Positions 10,646-21,100 of a DNA stretch of 64,000 nucleotides are shown here, piece after piece; within the stretch, counting starts at the first letter, position 1; each line of letters begins with the position of its first letter. The stretch is taken from assembly GCA_024516035.1 (NCBI GenBank), contig CM044958.1, positions 9,384,757-9,448,756 of the forward strand, written 5' to 3'. This DNA comes from Bactericera cockerelli. Lineage: Eukaryota; Arthropoda; Insecta; Hemiptera; Triozidae. The notes below the pieces were generated by a model, which saw nothing but the letters and a program-made list of their open reading frames with translations, did no database searches and was not told where the DNA came from. Both the position numbers and the translations under genes were made by a program.

Positions 10646-11564
10646 GTCGAAAACTTTGTTGCAATTTACTGAAAGGGTGTTAAAAAACGTAGAAATTACC
10701 GATAACAAGAGAACAGTGTATTCGATGACATCTTGAAATATAAACTATGTTGATTTTTTTTTATATATATAATAATGTATAAGAAGATTTTAGTTCAATT
10801 CATTTTAACTTTTCCATTTAAAAGTCAATGAAATGGTTCTTCAAAATTTTAATTTTAACTCATAAAAAAACTAAAAGTTTAAACAGAAATCAGAATGAAA
10901 CAACAACTCTGAAATTAGTGAGTCCCTTTAGCCGCGGACAGGGAGAGAGGCGTGATTATACGATCGGTTAGGCACGGCTCGTCAAATGTTTTAATGGGAT
11001 AATTATTGCCCCCATTAAAAACACATTCAATAGCTGTGGCGCAAATATCACCCCGCGGTAGTTTTATGGCCCTAACTGCTGTTTGAATGGATAAAATATC
11101 CGGCACGGAAATAATTCGTCCAGATTTCGACGGCTTCTTGTTTTAGAAATATACGTATAGATTTATCAATAATGTTTTTGCAGTATTGGCTAGGAAATGT
11201 TGGGGCTGGGGGACCCTAACGGTGTGCTTGTGTAAAAGTTCAAAAGAAAATTGAAGGCATATTGAAGTGTCACCTGAATTTTCCATACAGCTCCTCTATT
11301 TTCTCTTGATCGTCTTTCAGCAATTCACCTGTCGTCATTTTTAGCGTCGTATAAATATTCACTAGGAGTCGACATTATAGAGTTGTGACTACTGCCCATG
11401 GTCTAGAAATTCTGAGTTCGATCCCGGTGTGGGACCGAAATTTCCAGATACAATACGAGTTACGAGTTCCAGCGAATGGTTGGTAAAACTCCTGACCTGA
11501 ATAACTCAAATTATTATTATTATTTTTTTACACTAACTTACGGGGTTAACCCCAAAAAACAAAG

Positions 11565-11598
<34 letters not shown>

Positions 11599-12854
11599 AA
11601 AATAGAATTAACTGGTCACAATAGATAAACCTTACCTGAAACCTCCATAGATATACCTCCACTAAAAGAAAAACCTCCACTGAAATGTTACAACCAGGTC
11701 TGATATAACTTATAAGTGCTCTGCCTGATTAGAAGATTTCAGAAGGTTTTCTTTTCTTTGGAATATCCTGGAGAAGATAGCAACTTTCCTTGAGCTTGAA
11801 CAATAACCCGACTTCTCTTTTGTCGCTCACAATAACAATCCGATCTGAATTTCATTTTCTCTGACAACAAGTACAGCAACCACCACCAGTGCCAGGTATC
11901 ATTACTCAGTCAAAACTCATTGACCTTATGACCCTCGGGACAGTACGAGTCCATTGCACTGGCTTCACTCCACTGACATATCCCCTCCACCCCTTCTACT
12001 AACCCCGTGGTAACAAATTCGCCGCCATTAACTACTAAGCTTGGATAGATATTAATAACGAACCCCGGAGCTAGGCGACGGGGGGTGGAGCTGATTTCAA
12101 ATGCCATTTTTAAAATTTTAAATTAAACGATATGAATTCGGTCTCATTTTTCAGCTTCACATTATTTCATTATTGTGTTTCGTGAGTTAAATAAACAGTT
12201 AGAGGATTTCCTGCACCGGGAGGTGAGGTGTTGTGTTGCTTATTGCGTTTCTCATTAAACCATCACGGAGCTCGGCGCTAAGGCTTCTTAAGGAAAATAT
12301 TCAACGAGATATTGTTCTGGAGGGTATATCTAGTACAAATTCTCAGTTTTCTGTTTATACTTGACTGTAATTGCGAGACTGTAAAAAGAGCTAATTAATA
12401 ATAATTTTATACCTGGATACCTTTGTACTTAGATAGATACTTTGATTGAAGACTATCAGGTTAGTATATTAATTTAGATTAGGGAAAAGCTACGCATTAT
12501 CCCCATGTCACGATACATATACTATTTTATTTGAATTTATTTATAATTATTGACAAAGTGGGACACCTGGTCTTCAGCTGACAGACCGAGGGTCACAATA
12601 TGAATCAGGATGAAAGTTAATCCAAGCCACAGACACCAAACAATCACAGCGCATTATATCCCGCGTTCTGGGATAGTGTCCACAAGTATCTGTTATGATA
12701 AGGAAAATGTGTAGAAAGAATATGTACGTAAACTGCTGGAATGAATAGGCTACCCGACGGGGAAAATGTGTATAGAAGGACCGTTGCGTTGGTACTTTCT
12801 GTCTTAGAGTGAAACATATTGCCAGCTCTTATAGCCACGAGACTATGCCAGAGA

Positions 12855-13172
12855 GCGCACGGATAGCTCAGTGGTCAAGCACTCGCTTGCCATGCGGAAG
12901 GTCCCGGGTTCGAGCCCCCGCGCCGACAAAAAAATTGTATTCAAAATTTGGAAATTTGGTTACAGTTGTTTGTAAGGGATACCTTCCGGTGCGCTCGTGT
13001 TGACCCAGCACCTAAATGAGAAGTATTGTGTCACTTCTCGCCCATCAGAGGGGAGTCATACTACGAGATGGGTAGGCTACATCACAGACCACCAGCGTCT
13101 ACAGTAGCTCCTGTTTCATGGCTACGAAATAAAAAAGGCTGTGAAACACTCATCTTAAAAAAAAAAAAAAAA
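12855..13172 (+). mobile_element. tRNA-Gly(GCC)-like SINE, family B, full length
   Basis: The head has GGATAGCTCAGTGG, an anticodon region CTTGCCATGCGG resembling tRNA-Gly(GCC), and a B-box CGGGTTCGAGCC. A conserved body of about 240 bp follows, including GGGATACCTTCCGGTGCGC and CTACAGTAGCTCCTGTTTC, and ends in an A-run at about 13157-13172. Two further copies lie at 27661-27885 (+) and 30463-30745 (-). No clear target duplication is visible here. Confidence 0.85.
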
Positions 13173-13380
13173 TATCTGTGTGGAATGGCCTTCCCTTAAA
13201 AATGAAAAACATAAATAAATATTACTAGCTCGGAGATGGAAGAGGAGACCTCCAGGTGACTCTCAAAGTCAAGTGTACGCACGCGGCCAATCCCATTCAG
13301 CCTCGGTCATAACTTACTTCCCGGTGCAAAACTGAGGCCAGTTGCCAAAACCGCGCTCATACCGTGTAAATTGCAATAAT

Positions 13381-13454
13381 TTCTCTCTCTCTTTATCTCT
13401 TCTTCCTCCCTCTCTCTACCACCTCTCCACCTCTCTGTCCATATTTGCTCTCTT

Positions 13455-13494
<40 letters not shown>

Positions 13495-13671
13495 ATCTTT
13501 TTTCCCATCCATCTCTCTTTCACAAAAAATGTTGCATTTTTCTCTCTTTCTCTGTCTCTCACACACACTCACTTATTCTCTATCTACCCACTTACTCTCT
13601 CTTTCTTCTATTCCACCTCTCTCTCCCTCAAATCTCTCCATCTCCCTGTCTCTCTCTCTCTCTCTCCATCT

Positions 13672-13706
<35 letters not shown>
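13381..13706. repeat. CT-rich microsatellite block
   Basis: Pyrimidine-rich + strand with pure (TC)n cores at about 13457-13490 and 13678-13706, and a short CACACACTCAC patch. It makes long Ser/Leu frames on + and Glu/Arg frames on - that are not genes. It ends about 55 bases before the LTR retrotransposon. Confidence 0.9.
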
Positions 13707-13707
<1 letters not shown>

Positions 13708-13764
13708 ATTAGAATGTTGTAATTTCTTTGCATTTCGCGTCATTGGCAGAATTTGCAACACTAT

Positions 13765-14217
13765 TGTAACGGGGGGTAGTTTTGACCTACTCCCTTCTAC
13801 AAGATTTAAGGTCTCGTGGACCGACTTAATTTAGACAATGCTGAAATAGATAAGAGAAACAGAAAGGTTGATTTGGTATTTGCGTCAAGGTGAACGATAA
13901 TGTTATATTTTATTGGATCAATATATTTTATTGGATACACTGAACACTGGTATATAAATAATAATTAAATAATAAAAGAATTGATTTAAACTATTCGTAC
14001 GTTTAATGGTTTTTAAATAAAATAAGTATATTGGGGATGATATCGTCTTACCTTGAGCACTCTGCTTTTCTTCACCGTCAAAAACTAAGTGACCCCTAAT
14101 TCATATTTGTGATTCGACGGCGTAGGAACTAAGAAGTGGGGATAGGATTGGGCAATTTCAATAAGTGCCCTTTCAGCATTTTATGGCTATCATATGGTTT
14201 TTAGCAGTGGCGTGACA
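13765..14217 (-). repeat. 3' LTR of the gypsy-type element
   Basis: 453 bp. On the coding strand it starts TGTCACGCCACTGC and ends CCGTTACA. It matches the other LTR at 23914-24366 base for base as far as I can read. A TATA-rich stretch (TTATATACC on the coding strand) could be promoter-related. CTAT, half of the target duplication, abuts it at 13761-13764. Confidence 0.95.
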
Positions 14218-14226
14218 TTTTTCCCC
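14218..14226 (-). other. Polypurine tract
   Basis: GGGGAAAAA on the coding strand lies immediately upstream of the 3' LTR start TGTCACG. It is the expected plus-strand DNA priming site for an LTR retrotransposon, judged by position and composition. Confidence 0.8.
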
Positions 14227-17200
14227 AACTAAAGAATTGCTGTCCTCAGCAATAAAGTCTGGCAATGTCCAGAATTCCAAAATTTGATCTGTATTGATCT
14301 AAAAGGGCCTGCATCATAGCCCATTGGGAATATTCATAATTATGTCATGTCCGCCACTGTTTCAAATTTTGTTATACGTTTTCATTCGTTAAATATCAAG
14401 GATCAAAGGATTATTATTATTTTTTTTTGAATCCAACGAATCACAATTATAAATTTTCTATATTTATTTAGGTGAAATATATAACTATGTGATTGAATGG
14501 ACAGAGTACTCTCGATAAGATTCCTAAAATAATAATTTTAGAAACGTACAAATACTTCAAATTGAGTTCATATGAAATGATTTATAATATCCTTGCAGGT
14601 AAATCCCAAAAAAAAAAATGTATTTATATCTATAGGAAATGTTTGATTAATATACTTACTTACTACATTTAATTCCCAAAGACAATAAAAATATATAATA
14701 CTTAAATAATAATTTACAAATTCTTAATTATGTCACTTAAATTAAGTGACATTTACGTATGGCATGGGACACAATGTTTTATCTAGGCTCACATACTCAA
14801 TAATTTAATAGTGGAGTGATTTTAAGTTCGTCAACGTACTGAGCTAAGAGTTTTCATTTATATGTATTAGTATTGTCTCAATGTCTCAAGGTATTCAGAA
14901 GAAATTGAGTTTATTATGTCAGCCTAGATAAATATTTGAAATGTAATACTTAAAACGTTAAATATATAAAATAAGGTAAAAGAAATTGTTATGAATATAC
15001 AATTGTGGATTACATTATTGGTCAATTATGTGACCATGGTTTAGTACATTTAAAATACATCTGAGATGCTGAATTCAAAATAATTATAATAAGGAATAAT
15101 AGAAACAAAAATCATAGTTAAATATTAATAGTAATTCATTATGGTAGTCAAATTTAGGTATTATAAATTTAACATTTAAAAGGTGTTATTGTTAGTATAA
15201 AACAGAAAAAATATTCTCGAGAAAATAATTAGTTCACAACAACAAAATGGTATTTGAAATGATTATGTCTTAAGATAAATAAGTTGTTTTCTTGATATTC
15301 CTAATATAGTTATAGGTTTTCTATAGTACATAATATATACATATCTTTACAGATTTATCAAAATTTATCTTACTTTTTTGGGACGTAAGATTGGATCCTT
15401 TGGACCATAATTATAAGAGAAATAATGTTAAATCGTGTCTAGAACAAGTTTTTCACTTGTGCTTATACAGTGTTAGGAATGATTAACTAAGTACCTATTA
15501 CAATACTCAAATCAATAATTTCAGTTTCTATGAAACGAATAAGGTTAATCAATAGTGATCCATATTACAGTAGTCTCATTGCAATAATGAGTCTGTCTAC
15601 TGAATCAAGAACTATGTGACAACTATTAGTGAAAACAGACAGTTAAAGGCGTCCCTATAACTGATGGTTTTCCACTAAGTGATTTTTTTTTTGTACGAGA
15701 AATGTAGAATTCATATGTTAAGGATTAAATATATAATAACAGTGAAATGATACATAATTATAAGGTCGACCTTTAATACACATAAACAATTAATAGCAAG
15801 TATAGCATAAACAATTAATAGAATAAATTAATTTTTGAGGTACCTCCTTTTTTTTTTTTTTAATAAAATGTTAATAATTTTCATCATTATTTTTGCTCTT
15901 TACTCGGAGCTTGAGATAGTAAATCTAGTAGGTCTGTAGATAGGTACTGATAAGGTGATTTTTTTTTTTTTTATTAGTCAATTATTTTCCATACACCTGT
16001 CTGGTTGATATGAAATGGCCAGTTTCATAACAACATCATGGTGCTGGAGGATTAGTTTTTCATCTTATCATTACCTTATAAATTGGTTTAATAAACAATA
16101 GATGAGTTCAAAAGGTATAAAATCAGAAAATGTGCATAAGCTTAGTTTTTGAAGTTTTACAGTAGGTACATACGTATGTTCTTCTCTTTTATAACAATTT
16201 TCTGTGAAATATCTTCTATGAGTCAAGGATAGTTTCTCCACTGTTGGTCCAGAGTGTCCGCTGTCCAATAGGCCTGTGTCATTGAAGCTCTGACAGGGAG
16301 CACCTTTGGGCTCTCTAGCTCCTGTATGTGTGTTGTGTACTTGGCGATGGTAGTGATGATGTTATGGCCCCCGGATGCTTTAATTGGTTTGAACAAGGGG
16401 TGATGTTGGTTCTGGTAGGGTAGTGAATCTCTCAGAGAATGGTGTGTTAATTTGGTTGATCCGTGGTGGGCCGTCAGTGGCGAGCACCGAGCCACTTACT
16501 TTGAGTACCTCTTCGCCATTTTTTACCTGTGGACTTTATTAATTGAGCGGTTGCGAAGGAGCAGAGCAATTCAGAGGGAATATGAGGAATGGTTTATCAC
16601 CAGAGCAAGAATAAGGAGAAGATAAAGATTGTGCAACCTTTATTAAAACAACTGTATACAGATAAATAGTGTGTTAACATAAGATAAATCAGCTCTGCAT
16701 CATCTATCAACTCATAGTCGCTGGCCGCCGTCAACCAGATAGAATATAGTTAGTTACTTAAACAGTTTCTATATATTATGATATTGACTCATCTACTAGA
16801 CGGTGTGACGTTTACGAGTTATGTACTGGGTTATATAAAAATTTCTGCACTTAGAAAACTTTATTCAATAACCTATTTGTTAAGGCTTAGCGTTTACAAA
16901 TATACTAACGCATTTTGCTAAAAATTATATTAAAATTATACTTTTAGGAACTTTCCTCGCCTTGTCTTAGGTATCTTAGGTAGTTTTTTTTTTTTTTTTT
17001 TGGTAGGTGTCAGCTTATCATAATATGACACCCAGTATAATATTTTTCTGCACTCTAATGTATAAGGTGCAATGCGGGGTTTTTTTTTTTTTGCCTATTC
17101 TATGTATCCGTTCCAAACATAGGTAATTATAACTGTCTGTTGTTTGATGCTTTATTGTTTGTTTTTTGCTTTTATGCCTATATCTTAATTTTGCTTATGG

Positions 17201-18107
17201 CCTAAATACTTAATTTGTTGACTGGAACTGTCAATACGGTATCATGTTTCTACTTACTAAGAATGTGACATTCCGTTATTTCAAGGAATTGTTTATGAAC
17301 TCTGAATACTGAAAATGTAATTTGATAGACCCAAATGTAATATTTGAAGGAGGAAAATTATAGCAATGAAACTATACAATTCAATAAATGTAATAATTAC
17401 AACAGTCTGGTGCCTAAAAAAAAGATAAATTGCGAATTTTTTTAGAGGCAAATAATGAAGAAAGAATATAATAAAGGAAAATGTCGTAGGGTTGATAAAT
17501 TAAAATAGTTTAATAGGGTGCATGGTGGTTTAAGTCTGATGATTGAACACTAAAAGAACAATCAGACTTAGTCTTATAATTATCCGTACTACAATGCAAG
17601 TTATGCCTAAGACTAACACAGTATGTGAAGTATAATATTATGATATATTTATATCAAGTTAAATACATAGTCTAGAATAGGTACCGTTGTGTGGAACTCG
17701 AGTTTCCTGCCCGCTTCGCTATAAGTCTAGTCGGCATGAAATGTTTACATTGCAATTTTATCGAGGCAACTGCCAAGTAAGAAATTTGACTAACAGTTTA
17801 TTATGAGAAAATTTGACTGAGAAATAATTTATAAGGACATTAAGATTCAAAGGTTTTATATGCTTAATTGGGTTATAACTTAACTTTTATACAAGAAATG
17901 AGTAATTTTTACAGTAACCTCTGAAGTATGCGCTTTCAAATAACACCCCACATGCCTGTGAATCCATTGGGAGGGAATGAAGGTGCTTCCCAAATTGGGG
18001 AGTATTATGGGAGGGATTTTTTTTTTTTTTGATAGATAATAAGAAACAGTTGAGTAAGTTAAAGTATATTACAAAAGGAAGAATGTTTATATTTATATTG
18101 GAAAATC
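14227..18107 (-). other. Long non-pol 3' internal region of the retrotransposon
   Basis: About 3.9 kb of AT-rich sequence lies between the pol stop and the purine tract. No long coding-strand ORF exists here, so there is no intact env. Two short overlapping minus frames (16071-16268 and 16223-16495) and a protein-like antisense frame (16419-16625) cluster in a less AT-rich patch at 16200-16650. The rest is AT-rich with T-runs. It could hold a decayed third gene, regulatory sequence or a nested insertion. Confidence 0.75.
16419..16625 (+). other. Antisense open frame with a membrane-like segment (unproven)
   Basis: A 68-codon + frame opens after a stop at 16416-16418 and ends at the TAA at 16623-16625. 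It has no ATG, so it would have to be an exon or a remnant; an AG lies just before it. Its translation is Trp/Tyr-rich, with a hydrophobic stretch around YFEYLFAIFYLWTLLI followed by a strongly basic tail ending RARIRRR, like a membrane anchor with a cytoplasmic tail. It is antisense to gag-pol. I do not recognise it and chance is possible. The overlapping minus frames are the alternative. Confidence 0.3.
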
Positions 18108-21100
18108 TTATTTTTTATTTTTCTTCCTAGTGTCATGTGGTAATGTGTCTAGGTATTCCTGCCAGAGCGCGGGATTATAACAATTTCCTGAGTTTTTATC
18201 AGTAGTTGTGGGTGTCTTTGATATTATTGGACTAACTTTTTCGTCTTCTGTAACAATTACTTGATTCTGAGTAGAATCGAGGTAATCTTTTCTTGGAAAA
18301 TATTTTTTCAATTTATCTACGTGGAATTTTTCATCTACCATTTTTCCATACTTTTCAACTCTAACTTTATACAAAACCGGCGTTATTTTTTCAATTACTC
18401 TATATGGACCTTTGAAATGTTTTTGAAATTTGGCACAATGTTGGGTGTTAATTTGAGGGTAATATACCATTACTAAATCATTTGGGTAGAATTCTACCGA
18501 TTTTCTGTTTAGATCATAATATTTTTTTTGTTTTTCTTGTGCCTTTGCAAGTTGGTCTGGCATTTCTGCCCGAACATTGTGTAGAACTTTGAGTGATTCC
18601 AATAAATCAAATTGAGTATTTTTCGGTACAATTTGTAATTCGTCTACCTGTGTGGGTTCGAATCCATGAAGTAAATAGAAAGGGGAGTATTGAAGACTCT
18701 CATGAATGCTACTATTGTATGCGAATATTACGGGTTGTAGGTATTTTGACCAATTTCTGCCTGTATCTGACACATAGTGTGAGAGACAATCTGCTAATGT
18801 GTTATTAAACCTTTCCGTGCGTCCCTGTGTTCTGGGTGAATAAGAAGAACTAAACAAGTGTTTGATACCTAATGACTTTTCTAGGTTTCTTACGGTTTCA
18901 TTTAGAAAATGTGTGCCTCTATCACTACGAATTATTGAGGGAACACCATATGTCGACACTATTTCTGATAGAAATTTAGTCGTTACTTTAGCGGTAGCTT
19001 CATTATAAGCTTTTGCTATCACGTATCTAGTTAACATATCGGTGCAAACCAGAATATATTTCTTTCCTTCGCTCGGAGGTAAGGGTCCTAAGAAATCTAT
19101 GCACAAATCGCCCATGGGTTTAAGATTTGAGGGTGTCATTGGTATAGGTTGTAAAGGCCCGGCCTTTTTTATGCGTGGGATCTTTCTCTGTGCACAACTG
19201 ACACACGATTTTATGTAATTAGTAATATCAGATAGCATGTTATTCCAGTGATATAGTTTCCTAATTTTTTCATAACATTTTGTTATGCCTAAATGACCGC
19301 CGTGTGCGCTGTCATGATACGTGTTAAGTATTTGCGGTATTATTGCTTTGGGTACCGCCATTACCAAATGCTTTTTCTCATTTGTAAATAATTTGTAATG
19401 GATGATGTTATCTTCATCCAGTTCGTAGTGTCTAAGTTGCCTGAATATTTTATCGTTTGCTGATTCTGGGTCATTTAGCCCGTTGTATATTTGACTTAGA
19501 AAGGGGTCTTCTACTTGCATTTTATGTAAATTCGTAACCAAAATCGAGAAGGTCTGATTCATTTCCACCATTTCCTTCTCATATACTACATTTGTAGCAT
19601 TTCTGCTTAAAAAATCTACCAAGGGAATTGATTTTCCTTTTACATGTTTCAATTCGAAATTGTAATCTATCAATTTACATAAGAGTCTCTCTAGTCTGTT
19701 TATGTTGTCCGACTTACTGTTGACTATATGGATCAACGGTTTATGATCTGTGTGCAGTTCAAAGTGGTCCAAAAATTTAAGGTAATGTTTAAAATAGTTA
19801 ACCACGAATACAATGCCTAACAGTTCTAATTCTGTAGCTGACCATCTTTTTTCTACATCGGTTAGTTTCCTGGATACATAACCAACTATATGTTTTTTAT
19901 TATCTTCATCTAATTGCATCAAAATGCCAGCTAGACTCTCAGAACACGAGTCCGCTACAACAATGGTTTTTCTATTTTGTTGAAAATATTCTAAAATAGG
20001 TGGATTAACTAATGCCTGTTTTAGTGTATTAAAACTAGCTATTTGTGTTTCAGTCAAGTTCAATTTTTTTTTATCGAACTCTTTTTTCGTAAGTTCGGTT
20101 AGTGGGGCTGCTATCTTACTATAGTCTTTTATGTACCTCCGGAAATATCCGCACATACCAAGAAACCCCCGAACTTCCTTTTGAGTCTTCGGTGCTTGAA
20201 CTGCCTGAATAGCCTCGACATTTTCAGGGTTTGGTCTTGTACCTACTGCTGATACTATGTGTCCTAGAATTTTGATTTCTTCGTAAAGAAATCTACATTT
20301 GGAACTTTTTATTCTGAGGTTGAATTCGCTCAATTTTTGAAATACTTGTTCTATTGCCCATAGATGGGTTTTGAAATCCTTTGAAAAGCAGATTATATCA
20401 TCGATATAAATCACAATATGCTTCCAAATTAAGAAATTAAAAATCCTAGTTATTTCCCTTGTGAACGCTTCGGGACTAGACGACAATCCAAACGGTAAAA
20501 ATTTAAATTGAAACAAACCTCTATGGCATTTAAATGCAGTGTATTTTCTACTCTTCTTGTCAATAGGGTGATTTAAAAAGGCTGAATTGATATCCATAAT
20601 AGACCAAATTTTGTTTTCGCTCATCGTGTCTAAGATGAGATCTAATCGAGGGATAATCCAATTATCTTTTTTAATATGGGCATTTATTTTTTTAAAATTT
20701 ACTACCGGTCTGAAAGATGATGCCGCGTTTTTATCTTTGCCGTCCTTTTTTGGTACAATAAATATAGGACTTGAAAATTCACTGTAACTTTCCTCAATTA
20801 TACCAGCTTCCAATAATTCATCGAGAATTGTGTCCAAAATTTCTCGCTCTTTAATTCCTAATTTATAAGGTGCCGAATTTATTGGTTTGAGATTTTCCTC
20901 AACATTGATTGTATAGGGAGGAATCTTAGAGTCTAAGAAATCCATACTATTTTTTGCAAAACAATTTAAGTATTTATTTAATAACTTTCTAAATTCTAAT
21001 TGCTGATCTGGTGGGCTGTTAGGGTTAATGTCGATAACATTTCCCGCTAGATCAGTAAAAGGATTTTTCAAGGAAAGATTTTGTTGTTGAACTTTTCTAA

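Larger units (their letters stand above)
8821..12854. other. Intergenic DNA with LINE tails and SINE scraps
   Basis: No supported gene. It holds the LINE tails at 9250-9425 and 10535-10645. Small tRNA-like B-box scraps lie near 9655-9700 (minus) and 11410-11450 (plus). An A-run sits near 11571-11593. Two GC-richer islands (10915-11115 and 11925-12105) have no convincing coding frame. The 60-70 codon frames here have no recognisable motif. Confidence 0.5.

Noticed and set aside
12855..12927. A functional tRNA-Gly gene
   Set aside because: A SINE body and poly(A) follow it and two more copies share the same body; the arms contain mismatches.
16071..16495. An env gene in the gypsy-type element
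   Set aside because: Only two short minus frames (65 and 90 codons) without signal peptide, furin-like site or membrane anchor on the coding strand.
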